Assembly: GCA_027924645.1 (NCBI GenBank)
Contig: BSBN01000040.1
Span: 3,534,001-3,598,000, forward strand
Length of the DNA stretch: 64,000 bases
Direction: 5' to 3'
Source of the DNA: Cunninghamia lanceolata
Lineage: Eukaryota > Streptophyta > Pinopsida > Cupressales > Cupressaceae
Position numbers and translations under genes: made by a program. Position 1 is the stretch's first letter. Each line of letters begins with the position of its first letter. Below the pieces are notes generated by a model. That model was given only the letters and a program-made list of their open reading frames with translations. It searched no databases and was not told the origin of the DNA. Positions 1 to 11,998 of the stretch are shown in pieces.

Positions 1-1167
1 CCAAATTTGAGTTGAATGCTCCAAAGATCTGTGCATAGAAATAATTTTTTAAACAAATTTTTGCGCATAAGTATTTACTAGGTTTTTGTGTAAATCTCTA
101 GAAATCTATGCTTAGCCAAGTATAAACAATAGACCAAGATAAAGAAGCCCTAATAATAGTGGCTAGTGATAGGAATACTCAAGCTCAAAATTTCACTGAC
201 TTCATATAAAGCACACAAAATTTCTTTAATATTAAATAAAATACGCTTACCTTTCCATTGTTTCTACATAGCACAGGTTGCTCAGGTTGCGCTTCTTCAA
301 TGAAAACAATTGTCTAAAGAAAATAAGTGTAAATTTAAGCACATTTTGACAGGAGCTTATCTGATCCTATAGAGATGGACTGTCAGAAGTAGAATGAGAG
401 GAAAGCATCGTTATATTCAGAAGCAGGATGCTAAAATTGGATCTGAGGCTTTTGATAAAGTATCCTTTGGTTGAGGGTTGGATAAATTGGAATCCCTTAA
501 CAAGAGAGTACGTTTGATCAAATAGTTGCTACTCCTCCACACAAAATAGATCCTTATCAGCTAGGTCAAATGCCACCCCTGGAAAATGTAGAGCACACTA
601 TATAAACCAAAACCTAACTAAAAACCACTATACAGTGGCTAATAAACTAAAGATGATTACATGGTACAACCAAAAAGAGTATTAAATAATGGTAGTTTAT
701 TTATCACCATCTGTATGTTTTCAAAGATCATCCAGCAAAGAGAATTTACAGATTAAAAATGTTGGAAAGAAGTAGGATTTGAATTCTTATTCAACAACCC
801 TCATTTGTCAAGAGAACTTGAAATTTTTCAAAAATTATTGGTGATAGTGAAAAAGTATAGGAATCCAACCCTTGATGAGCTCATCTATTTTTGAAGGTGA
901 CAGTGTGTCCAATTCAATAATGTCATGAGCGTAGAGGTAGTCTTCTTTGTTCAGTACATCTTCCAAGTCTTTGAGAGTATTAGGAATTACAAAGCAAGGA
1001 GCCATGACTCTTCTCTATCAATTCTTGATTAGTTCAGGATGATACAGGGGTTTCTTTTGTTTGAATTATTTTTCATCAAAAAAATTTCCCTCTAAATTTC
1101 CCTCTTTCCAATTCAAAATATTTTTTTTAATTACCCACTTTAATATCATATTGTCTAATTTTTATTT
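1..1167. other. No gene recognised
   Basis: AT-rich stretch with stops in every frame. I see no transposase, retroelement domain or long repeat in it. If the minus-strand end near 1311 is a CACTA terminus, this stretch would be the inside of that element, but no transposase motif supports this. Confidence 0.4.
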
Positions 1168-1311
1168 GTGTGACTAATCATTTATAGCTGTGTTTTTACC
1201 CATGATCATTTATAGCTATGTTGCAAAAAATGACTAGAATTTAGTCATTTTTAGTTGTCATGACTAAAAGTTTTAGTCACGTAGTCATTTATTTGCCAAA
1301 TTCTACTAGTG
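1168..1311 (-). mobile_element. Possible CACTA-type transposon terminus
   Basis: Read on the minus strand, the segment starts CACTAGTAGAA (1301-1311), the form of the terminal inverted repeat of CACTA (En/Spm) transposons. It is followed inward by closely spaced AGTCAT/ATGACT motifs in both orientations and two copies of CATTTATAGCT, which resemble subterminal repeats. The partner terminus would lie to the left and I do not see it here, nor any transposase. It could also be a chance motif or a solo fragment. Confidence 0.35.
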
Positions 1312-1462
1312 CCAGCTGCTTCTAGCTCTTGTTCATAAAAATTCCAATGTAGTTTGGCAAAGTTAACTAGCTCCTTTTTTCCTCTTCAAACTGCTTCTTT
1401 TTGCTGCCCCTGGTATGAGTCGATAGACCCCCTATATTTTCTTACACCACCTATTTACATTT

Positions 1463-2926
1463 TTATTTGTTACAATCAGTCTTATCACCCATAACAATAT
1501 CTTCCACCACTGGGACATCCTCAGCATTAGACACCCTAACCTGGTCCTTTCTAAGCTCCATAAGCTTGTCAGTAAGAAGCTTCATCCCCTACAGACTATT
1601 TTGAATAGTGAGCTTGCTGATTTTCATGATCTTCTCCAGGTTATCATCAATACTAATTAGTTTCTCCTCCAAGTACTAAATCCTAGTCCCAAACTCCTCT
1701 TTCATCCTCAGGAGCTCACGTTCCATCTCCTCCATCTTTGGAATAGCTTCCCAAATCTAGAAAATCTAATTATCATGGTCCACAATGGTTTCTCCTCCCC
1801 TATCCAAGTTTTCCTATAGAACCTTCAACTTGATATTGATTTGATTGATCTCCATGAAAAATCACTTAGTCATCTTATGTTTACTATTGACCATTTTTTT
1901 CACCAAGCTAAGAGCTTCCTCTAGGTCATCCCTATTCCTAGCCTTCGCCACCAACTCTTCAAAGTCATACAGAAGATCCTGAGAGAGGTCAGGGATCTCT
2001 AGGAAAGGAAAACCAATGTTTAGCTCCTCAACAGGCATGCTAGCACCACCTCTACCTTGATCATTCTTCACTTGTTCATTTTCACCCAGAACCCTCTCCT
2101 GATTCATGACCAAATTGGATGCTTCCCCCAACAGTTTCTTTTTACCTTTCTTCGCAGACATGGGACCTTTCCCTTTGTCAGTAGTTTTTTTCTTCCCCAT
2201 ACTAGGGTTTGAATCCTCACCCATCTAGGAGCCCTCAGACCAAGAGATTTGAACATCTCTCCTTTTCCACCTCTTTCTATTTTTACCTGACACCTCATCA
2301 CTATCCTCCCACTCAACTTCTTCCATCCACTCCTCATCCTCTGACTGGGTGTCTGAGTCACTGGAGACCATGAAAACCTTTTTCTTAGCAGAGGATTTAC
2401 CCTTCAGCTCACCCTTGGGGGTGTTATTTTTCATATAATACATAATGAGAAGGATTAGACCTTAATGGAGGACTAGGAACTTAGGGTTTCTAACATTCTC
2501 CTTTATAGAAAATTCCATAGAAGTCAACAAGTAGAACAGGAAAGAAACAAGCATTTGATGGCAAAAATGATTAATCAAATTGAAATGGTAACTATAAATA
2601 GATATAAACCTACCATTAAGGGTAATACAGTGCATAATTAGCTTTGCAACCTCAGCCCAAATAGGCTTAATTGACAAATTGTAGCTCCCCGATTGCAGCT
2701 TCACCAATTTGCTCCAATCAATCCCCTTAGAAAAGTGATTCAAGACCCCCTTACTGGTCTTTTACTCCCTAAAAAACTTCTTCCCATTGACAGAGAGACC
2801 AGTTATCATGGAAATGATGCCTTCAATAATGAAAAACTCCCAACCAAAAGCCACCACCTTCCGGTTCTTCCAATTCCTAGAAAATGTCAACATAGCAGTG
2901 GGGTCCACACCATGTAATGTTTCCAT
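1463..2926 (-). pseudogene. Decayed 488-codon frame, unknown plant repeat protein
   Basis: A single minus-strand frame runs from ATG at 2926 to TAA at 1463 without a frameshift. It is broken by nine in-frame stops: TAA at 2762 and 2460, TAG at 2225, TGA at 1862, and five further TAGs between 1815 and 1610. The order of parts is: an N-terminal block (HGVDPTAMLTFSRNW, then a VAFGWEFFI segment), a conserved-looking block (AEVAKLIM, GRFISIYSYHF), an acidic stretch rich in D/E, a lysine-rich stretch (MGKKKTTDKGKG) and a C-terminal segment with coiled-coil character (MEEMERELLRMKEEF). Most stops fit CAG to TAG or CGA to TGA changes. I do not recognise a named domain. From memory the middle block resembles an uncharacterised protein family carried by plant repeats, which I cannot check. 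The start sits 7 bp from a candidate LTR, so an insertion may have removed its promoter. Confidence 0.5.
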
Positions 2927-2933
2927 TAATTGA

Positions 2934-3540
2934 TGTTATCTGCTCCCTTGGGGTGATATTTTCTCTCTTTTATTTTCCTATAAAAAGAGATTTTTTTTAT
3001 AAAAATAAGAAAGAGTCTTTCTATTTGTAGCTGAGCCAAACTATGGCTTGATGTGAAGACAAAGATCTTCTCCTTTTTTTTCTGTAGTTGGATATAAGTG
3101 GCCTTTGTGACTGTGTCTCTGGATCACACTTGTAGTTTTAATTTTCATTCATAAGTAATATTGTAATCCTGGTTAGTGAAGTTGTGATTTTGAATCCTGA
3201 ATCATTATGCTTGGTTAGTGTAATATTGCTCATCATTCATTATCTATGTTGATCCTTATTGACTACATTATCATGAGTCATTCCTTATGCTCTGATTGTA
3301 GAAAATCCCCTCTCGCTTATGGCCTTTTACTGTTTTTAGTATTCAGTTCATTTCTTTTTGTGTTTTTCTCCCTTTCCTTAGAAGATTTGTCATAAGCTTG
3401 AAGGATAGGGAACCAACCCTCATCCAGAGATTAAACAGTCAAGTTGTATCTATCACCCTAGTCCCTTCTATCCATTTTTTATAGTCCCAAGTAGTGTACA
3501 TGCAAGGTGCAAGCCCTCAAACATCAAAAGACTGTCAACA
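2934..3540 (+). repeat. Candidate 5' LTR of Tat-like Ty3/gypsy remnant (element A)
   Basis: The segment starts TGTTATCTGCTCCC and ends ACTGTCAACA just before a primer-binding-like site, so it has TG...CA ends. It carries TATAAAAAGAG near 2982 as a possible TATA box. No second copy of it is seen in the window, so the left border is an inference from the TG and from the end of the neighbouring frame. Confidence 0.45.
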
Positions 3541-3545
3541 AATTT

Positions 3546-3563
3546 TGGCACACCCAGTGGGAC
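3546..3563 (+). other. Primer binding site-like motif of element A
   Basis: TGGCACACCCAGTGGGAC lies five bases after the candidate LTR end. It is the same motif, with three differences, as TGGCATGCCCGGTGGGAC at the matching place in element E (32409). Two unrelated-looking elements sharing it after an LTR supports a primer-binding role. I cannot name the tRNA. Confidence 0.5.
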
Positions 3564-3659
3564 TCAAACCCTCAATCACCTAATTAGAAGTCAAAAACCT
3601 CAAAAGTTCACCTAGTTAAGGCTAGTAATTCCTTAATATAAGACTACAAATTTCAAATT

Positions 3660-5350
3660 ACTTGGCAACTCTGTTGAAACCTAAAATTTCCAAATATATG
3701 TCCTATGGAGTTCATACTAGTAGATCAACAACCAAAACTAATCCAAATATTCTAGTTCTTCCCCTAACATTTATTCCAAAGAGGAAGCTACTGGTGACTA
3801 AAATCCCATTACAAAATAGTCAACAAAATAGCCATATGGCCCTACCATAACCCAAAATGCCCTACATGGAATATAAGAGGACCATTAGCACCACCTATTG
3901 CACCTAACATATGGGGAGCTATTCCTAATGCAACACTATGTTCACTACCATAATATACTAGAGAAAATTTTGCTAACCCAACTAAGCATCTTCATGATAT
4001 AGTATATCATTGTATAGTTCATAACATCACTAAAGAAAATATTGCTTTAAGGATACTAGCTACTTCATTCAAAGGAAAATCTCTAGACTAGTATCATTCT
4101 ATAGCTACACATTCAATAGTAGATTGGGACCAACTTGGTCATGCACTAGTTAATAGATTTAAAGAAAAGGGCAATGCTACAACACTTTTAGAATAACTCA
4201 AAATTATAAAAAGAGCCCTGATTGAGATGCTAGATGATTTCAACAATACATTTGAAAAGAGTTGAAAAAGAATTCTATCCGAGATCCACCCCCTCTAGGT
4301 ATGGCCTATATTTTCTATTTAAAGACTATAGACTCAGAAATTGTAGTAATGATAAAAAATAGGGGAGGGAATACCCTCTAGGAGCTTATGGAATTGTTGT
4401 TATGATAGAAAATGATCTCATACAAATAGGGTGTTTGGCACCTAGATTTCCCATGCCTATAATTACAAATATGCAAAATGTGATTCCTCTTTCTTATGAA
4501 AATCACCTGTAAGATCCACCACCCATTACAGTTACAATACCAACTCAAAGAATTATTCCAAAATATATATTTTTTGATCCACCACCCAACTTAAAAATTG
4601 ATGAGATGAAGGGTTTACTCAGGAATATGTCTAATGATGTAACAACTCTTAAAATATAGGAAAATTATCAAAGGCCAACATATGATAACAATCAACAATG
4701 TCAAGTTTAGCAAAACAACGGCTACTATCAACCAAATCAAGTCCCTAGACCTTTTCAGATAATCAAATCTCTACACAAAGACCCACTTATCAGCCCAAAG
4801 TCTATCCACATCCTTCCTTATAGAACCAAATTGTACTAGTTGAAATGCTAGTACAACAAATTCCCCCAAATCCTACTAGGGATATGATGATAGTATAGAA
4901 TAATCATACAAAGGAACCAGCTCAATGGTACGCCCCATAACCAGATGCTTATATGCCCACTTGTGCTGATAAAAGGCAAGGTTAGGAGTTTTATTCTTAT
5001 GAAGAGCATAATGTTAGTAAGAAGGAATCAGAAAGTCTTGTTGATCCGATTAGATTGCTATAGGAACAAAATTTGGTCTCCAGGGAGCAACCCAACACTT
5101 GTATGATCAATCAACCAGCACTAGCCATAAATAAGAATCAGATTCAATAAGATTATTTGACCAGATCAAAGAAGAAAGTAGTAGAAGAGCAAATTAAAGA
5201 GAAATAGCCAAAGCCACTAGAGTCTAACCAGCAGAAGGACCAAATAATACCTATTATGGTGATACCAATAGATTCATCCCTAATAGTCACCTCTATGTGA
5301 CAAGAAAAGATAAAGGAACAAGGTGAAATAAAATAGTTTGGTAATTGAAG
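3660..5350 (+). pseudogene. Decayed gag of Tat-like Ty3/gypsy element
   Basis: The retrotransposon gag core is readable around 3990-4290 in a frame broken by TAG codons: RILATSFKGKSLD, then a stop where Trp is expected, YHSIATHSIVDWDQLGHALV, NRFKEKGNATTLLE. It is followed by a glutamine- and asparagine-rich region near 4640-4760 (NYQRPTYDNNQQ) typical of the linker after the gag core. Many stops (TAG, TGA) and frame changes interrupt it. It belongs with the protease and RNase H remains downstream. Gag proteins form the virus-like particle that packages element RNA; this copy cannot make one. Confidence 0.6.
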
Positions 5351-5579
5351 GAAAGATAATGACTATCAACCATTAATAGAAAAGTCCAGGATGAATTGGG
5401 CACCCAATGTTAAACTACTTATAAATTCAACATATTCTTTTAACATTGTGGAGCAACTCAAGAAATCTACAATCAGTATAACTCTATGGGAGATCCTCTC
5501 AATTCCATAATAGATTAAAGCATTAGAAGAAGCTTTGAAAAATAAAAAGTAGTCCAAAAAATTTAAGCATCAAAATGAA

Positions 5580-6660
5580 GATCAATATGAAACTCTTCCA
5601 AAGCAGCTCATTGTATTACAAATTACATGAGATTAGGCTAGCATTGTAAAACCAAAACCCTTTTATCTAACTTTAACATTCATAGACAAGATAATTAATA
5701 ATTGTATGGTTGATTTAGGCTCTAGCACATCTATGATGCCTAAAGGATTCCTAATGCATTGGGACTTGAATATCAACCCATAGAAAAAAAAGTTGTCTAG
5801 TTAGATGATTCTACCATCAATGCAGTAGGACTAATAAAAATCATATTATCTATGTACGCTTGCCCAAATGTAGAGATTTTGCAAGAATTATATATCATAG
5901 AACTCCCTGCTGAATTTGCAATATATCTTTCCAAATATTTCACTACCAAAATAGAAGGATATTTGTCATTAGACTACAACCATATATTTTTAAAAACTAG
6001 GTATGGAACTAGAATTAAAATTGCTTCTAAACCTCTAAGAATGTATCATCTAGAAAATAATCCACCAAGCTTAAATTCTAATAACCAATCCTATGTAATT
6101 AAAAGTGGACAAAATTATCCTGAGAATGAGGAAGAAATTCATTCTACTGAAAGAATGACTGTTGTAGATCATGATGGTCTATGGGCTGACCAAGATCATT
6201 TTCTAAAAGATTGTCAATTATTTGAGGAAATTGAGTTAGGGATATATATGATCAATGAAGAAGCACCACTTATCCCAGAGATAACTACACAAACCAATGA
6301 TATGGGTAGGATATGGAAGTTGTATTTTGATGGCGCCAACAATAGAATTAGAGCTCCAGTGTAGGAGTTTGCTTGATATCCTGTACAGATGATAAATATC
6401 TTTAGGCCTACAAATTACAATTCGATTGTACCAACAACATTGTAGAATATGAAGCCCTCATTCATGGCTTGTAATATGCTTAGGATAAAGGAATCAATTT
6501 GCTATAGGTATATGGAGATTCAAAATTGATTGTAAGAGAAGTAAAATCCCTATGTAATGCAAAAAATTCATTGATGAAAGCTATTGATATGATTATAAAT
6601 CATATAACACAAATAAAAGTTTATACACATCAAACCTTTATCATCTTGTAAGATACAATA
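5580..6660 (+). pseudogene. Protease plus RNase H remnant of Tat-like element, RT and integrase missing
   Basis: The protease active-site region reads NCMVDLGSSTSMMP near 5700-5745, where D-[ST]-G is expected, so the Ser/Thr is now Leu. The best open part, 5852-6364, holds the end of the protease domain (AIYLSKYFTTKIEGYLSLDY, then FLKTRYGTRIKI). It passes directly into an RNase H start (WKLYFDGANN) followed out of frame by TNNIVEYEALIHGL and VYGDSKLIVREVKS, which hold the conserved DGA, E and D positions. No RT lies between protease and RNase H, and no integrase follows before 6670. This is either an internal deletion or a non-autonomous derivative. Confidence 0.6.
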
Positions 6661-6669
6661 AATTTAGGA

Positions 6670-7777
6670 TGAATTTATGATCCCAAGTCTCTGATAGTCA
6701 AGACATGACCTTCTAACAGTCACTCAATGGTTTGATGTGAAGTTGTTGTTAATCATTCAGGGGCCTTACACATGGATTTGATATACTTTGTCTCCGGATA
6801 TACAAATATTTGCTCTGTTTCACTTGTTCTACATGGATTTCTCAACAATTGCATTAAATCCTACAATCTTTAACTAGGATATGTAGATATTCATGTGAGT
6901 TTATCCTAAGTTTGATCAATTCTTCTGATCTTTACTCCAATTGAGGTTAATTGTGATGACCTTTGTAACTTTGATTAGTTCTTCCAAATTTACTTAAATT
7001 TGAACTAATCTTTACTCAATTTTGCTTTTGCACTTTGAATTCTTCTAAATATTGTGCCTATCAGCTGATCTTTCCATGATCTTCATCATTATTTCCAAGT
7101 ATTTGCATGATATTTTCAATGTTACGTGCAATTTGCTCAAATATCCACAAGATGTTTAGTTATCTATGGATATCTACATATTTATTTATGTTTTGCATAT
7201 CATTTGTCAATATTTATAGTTGTGATGATGATATTATGAAATTTAAAAGAAAACAAACTGAAATTGTAAATTCAATGAAATTAAGTTAAGTTTGATCATT
7301 GATCCACATGTATCTTAGATATTTTCATGAAAGGAGATGAAACCAAACCATGCTTTGCTAGAACAATCCACGACTACACATGATAGGTGTGAATCTTCAA
7401 AGGAACAAAAACAACATGCACTTTGTGGATGCACCTTTGTTGAGCGTAACAATCCATAGTTACACATCAAGAATCCACTCATAGATTATGCAAGATATAT
7501 GATAATTTGTAATCAAAATGTCTTCATCTTCATTCAAGTATGCAAAAGAGTACACATATACAGATGATCTCAAGAAAGGATAGTGGGGAATCATAGAGCA
7601 TAAAATGTTTTCTAAGTATTCACTAATCACCAATTCTATCTTAATTAAGATTCAAATATTTTACAAATGGCAATCCATCTCCTTTTATAGATCAAGGATA
7701 GGATGTGGTTACAATAGATCCAACGATCGAGATCAATTCAAGATGATCTAATGGTCAGAAAATGTGGCACATGATTG
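6670..7777. other. No gene recognised
   Basis: AT-rich DNA after the Tat-like remnant. A repeated phrase of the form TTTGAT(T/C)AATTCTTC occurs between about 6900 and 7040, suggesting old LTR or untranslated sequence, but I could not match it to a partner. Short open frames here show no recognisable protein. Confidence 0.4.
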
Positions 7778-10747
7778 CTAGTTGGTAATCAATCTAGTGG
7801 AATACAACTGGCATTCTAAAATATTCCTTGAATCTTTGACTTGGTCAATATGACCTTTCTACTCTGTATTTCCATTAGATTCTTCATCTGTGAATGCCTC
7901 TTCAGATATTTTGCATCTAATGCCTTGGATGAGCTCATATGCTCTTATAGCCTTGTCTATTTATGTTCTGTCTGGCACCTTGGCCTTCTCGACTGCATGT
8001 TCTTTAGCCTTCAGTTGCTCTTTCAAAGGTATCAACCTATTCATTCAACTATCTAACTCCTTATTATATGCCTCAATCTTAGACTTCATACACATGACTT
8101 TGTCAATAGTATCCTCAAAAAAATGTTGGATAGGATCCTCTGCTATTAAGTGGAAATTATCTTTAAATGCTTTGGTGGCAAACTCTTCATCTTGATTTTC
8201 AATATTTCCTTTTACTTCACCTTCAAGAGTTTCCAAAATCTCCAGCTCCTCTGCCATGAGTTCATACATCTTAATGATGTTATCCGCAACTTTGGCATTG
8301 CATCTTTTCAAAACACCAACCTTAAACCTTATATCTTCAAACTAATTATCTACTTGTGGAAGCGTTTGAGGGGTCAAAACTTTTTTGATCATGAGGGTGT
8401 TTACATCTATTTTCCTCATATCTTTTAAGTAGTTTTATCCTAAACACTCTTTATCAGTCTTTAACCAACCTCCTTCTTCAGTTTATCTGCTTTGATTTTT
8501 ATGTTGCTAAGCATGTCCCAATTGGACAATGAGGTCTTCACTATTTCTTCTCCTTCCTTCAAAAATTTGGTAAACCATTTGTCCATCACCTACGCCTGAT
8601 GCTTCTAGACATTTAATCTTGCTATCTCCTGTTGAGATATCAATGCTAATGGTGTAGTAACTGTGATCTAGACATTAGTTGGTGCTACTAATCCTTTCAT
8701 GAAAGCCTATAATTGAGAAAATTGCTCCTTATACATTTTCTTCTTAGCCTTAGCTTTCTTTATTCTGAGCATGCTGTGAAGGAACAACCTTAGGATTCTC
8801 CTTTTGTTGATCTTTATCCTAACCAACCCCACTATCATCATGTATCTTTTCTTGTTTAGAGTGTGGCTGATCAGCATGTGATGTGTCCATTGGTTCATCT
8901 TGGATCATGTCATCCCTAGGCATATCTTCAACTTGTTCTTTATGCAAAGCTACCTCTTGGATGTTTTGATGTCCTTGTGGTGATTGAATGACTTGTTCAT
9001 TCTATACATCATCTTCTACAGAAACACCGTCCACTTGCTTTGGTTGCTGACCTTGCAACTGATCATCTGGATGAGGCTCATGTTCATGTTTATCTTGAAG
9101 GTCCTAACCTACTCTTTTTTCTATATCAATGTTTTGTTCAAGTTTGTCTATCTAGATATCTTGATCATGTGTGCCCATATCCACATGGATATCCTATTGT
9201 GCTTCCTCATCCTGAATATTATCATCTCTATTATCAACATCCATCTAGATGTTCTCTCCTTGTGTTTGGTTATTTTTAACAGTTTCTTCTCCTTTATCTG
9301 CACTCTCAAGCTAATAAGTCAAATATATTGCCTTGGGGTCAATCACTGTCTCAATTAGGACATTCAAAGGTCCCATTGGCACTTCAATATCAGGGGACTT
9401 TGCCCTATCAACCTTCTTATCATGTGCTTCTATGGCACCGCCTCCAGCTATAGACTCAGTATGTTGGAGAAGAGTCTCAATGGGATGATTAGTCACATCT
9501 CTGACTACATCATCTTCTATTAGGTCTATAGTCCCACCTAATGGAAAGGACCTACTCACCTCCCTCTCTAGTACCTTGCTTATGCCCTTTTGTGCCAGTT
9601 TGGTCTTTACCTTTATTATGTTTTCAAAAGGCACATCATGTTGGAGCTCCTTCACCACATTCAAGGTTGGATCTAGATGTCCTTGTGTGTGAACAGGAGG
9701 TGACATGGGTATAGCTCCTCAAATGAGAGGGCCTTGGTACCTTGATTGTCTAGGGATATTAATTCTCTATAGGACATCTTTTCCCTTCTCTAATACAATC
9801 CCTATTTGACTTGGACTTTCTTATTCATGCATAAGTTCATCCTCTTTTGTAGGTTCTTCTCTTTCAATCACTACCACTTTTGGCACATAGATAGGGACTG
9901 CCCTTGCATGTGTACCTTGAGGAGGAGATGGTGGCTTGTACACCAATGAAACACCCTTAGAAGTAGGTTGTTCTACAACTCCTGATGAGCTAGGTTCTAA
10001 TCTAGTCTCCAGGATTTGCCTCTTATGTATCAAGAATTCATCGAAGTCTGGCTCTTCTCATTCTTTCATCTTCCTTTTCTTATCAAAGGTGATAACAAAT
10101 CCTTTTGATTTCAATTCACCTATCTTCTTATTTAGCCAGTTCTTGGTCCTTGCCATCACCTTGGCAGTAATGACATCAATGGATGTCTCATCCTCTTGAG
10201 TCCAATCTGGAGGTACCAATGGCTCATTATATATCTTATTATCTTCATACTCTGGGTCCATGATGTCATCATCATCTTTCTTTATCTGTGGGGGGACCTC
10301 TAGTTGTCCTATAGTTTTCATTTGATTAAGGGTTAGCCTTTGGTATTCCCTTTTCCTAACTTCATGCTCATCATCACAGTCAACCCATTAGTCCTCTAGA
10401 TGCATGACATGTTTCTATTTCTTGTTAAAATATTTCTCTATCCTATGGTAGGGATCAAAATATCTAACTAATGGAAAAGATGCAGGTGCAAATTCTAAAA
10501 ATCTGTCTCAGCTACTTTTGCATTATCCATTTATCCAATCATAAACCTGTTAGGTGTAAAAGTGAGGAAGTTTATTGGTGTTAAGGGTTTGCGTTGATCC
10601 TCCTTTCACCACTAAATATTCAAGGACATTCAACCAAGTAGAGAACTCTACTATAGATCTCCTGTCACTTGGAACATAGGGGAAGATTGGAATAATGTGG
10701 ATTTGTTGTTCGATTAAGTCCAATTATGCTCAAAACCCTAATTTCAT
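7778..10747 (-). pseudogene. Decayed ~990-codon acidic frame, unknown function
   Basis: From a possible ATG at 10747 (MKLGF) to TAG at 7778 the minus strand keeps one coding-like frame, except about 8430-8750 where the sense moves to another frame and back, implying two compensating indels. Stops include TGA at 10058 where CGA would restore KMKERE, and TAA at 9821, plus several TAGs. Parts in order: an N-terminal segment (FPYVPSDRRSIVEFSTWLNV, then FASFPLVRYFDPYHR-like text), a segment with DWTQEDETSIDVITAKVMAR and KKIGELKSKGFVITFDKK, a proline-rich linker, a very acidic glutamine-rich middle (about 8900-9310), and a C-terminal helical region (MYELMAEELEILETLEGEV). I see no protease, RT, integrase, transposase or zinc-finger motif. 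It may be an accessory ORF of a large LTR element or a decayed host gene family. Confidence 0.45.
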
Positions 10748-11859
10748 AAAATCTTAAACAAACAGACAAATTATGGAAAATGATCACACACAGAGATATC
10801 AAATGACAACCAAATACATACTAAATTTCAAAGTTTGGTGTACAGAAAAGTCGAGGGCTAATGAGTGGGCACCCTAGTCTAGTGTACCTACTTTTGTCAG
10901 GATCTCTAAAGAATGTCTGCAACCTATTCCTGATGTTATAGAGATTTCACCACTTCAGAATCTAGAGGACTAATGAGTGGGCGCCCAAGTCCAAGCCCTA
11001 GTTTTCTTCTCAAATCTACAATTTCGACAATCTACACTACTCTCCTGCAACTCCACTTCTTTCACTTCTGAAACCTATAACCTGCAATCACATAAAAGTG
11101 GGTTGGGGGTTGTGGTGTTTAGAGGCTTGCCTTAGTCAAGCCTTGGAGAGACATTTAAGTCTTCTGAACACCATTGTTAGATAAAGAGTGCATATCCCTG
11201 TGGGATAGAGGCAAAATCCAAATGATAAATGATAGAAAACACAATTGATATCACCTTGTAGTGTAGATCTCATGGAAGGAAGATGGTCTTCATGCCATGA
11301 GGAGATGGAGTCAAATATACAATCACAAATACAATAACAACACAAAATACTACTCTGCAACACAATGAACACCTTGAATCACCTTAACATATGCTAATAG
11401 ATAAAAAAATGCCATCTAGTTTACAAATGAATCACTAATCATCCTTATATATGCAACTACAAACATTCTCGCTAAGAATTTCATAATTCAAACTTGAGAT
11501 GTCGACATAGGACCTAATAACAGTCATACAACTGACACAAAATAGGTCCTAACCTAAAATAGGGTAGGACTAGGGCCTGGGCTCCCAAGTCCCCCCCCTA
11601 TTTCAAGTAGGATTCATGTTAAGCATACCCCCTAGGTCCCATTTGCCATGAAACTTTAGGGTTTTCTCATCGGGAGTCACCATTAACATGCAAGATGACC
11701 TAAATGCATTCTAAAGGACTCAGGAGCTAAACCTTAGGAGGGAAAAGCCCCCAAGGGGACATTTTCTGACACAACATTTAGCCCCCACTTTAATGTATGT
11801 ATAAACACAAGGCCAATACATGCATTAAAGTATGGTAAACAAACACAACAAACACTCCA
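10748..11859. other. No gene recognised; LTR- or leader-like noncoding DNA
   Basis: Contains two copies of a phrase TAATGAGTGGGC(A/G)CCC(T/A)AGTC (about 10860 and 10974) and a C-rich run near 11587-11597. Around 11786-11836 ACTTTAATGTATG is answered by CATGCATTAAAGT, an imperfect inverted repeat. The text is consistent with noncoding parts of an LTR element, but I cannot place borders. Confidence 0.35.
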
Positions 11860-11998
11860 AGCATGGTGAAGACACACTGAACACATTGAAGACAGTAATA
11901 AGCATGAAAAACATGGAGAAGACAATTATAGTCATGCAAAACATGGAGAAGACAACATTGAAGACACGCAAAACACAGTGAATACAGTGAATGCAGTG
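11860..11998 (+). repeat. Degenerate minisatellite around ACATGGAGAAGACA
   Basis: Units built on CATG..AACATGGAGAAGACA recur with variants (AACATTGAAGACA, AACACAGTGAATACA), spaced about 16-30 bases. A related phrase, GACATGGAGAAAACATG, is found near 22470, which links the two flanks of the LINE. Confidence 0.5.
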
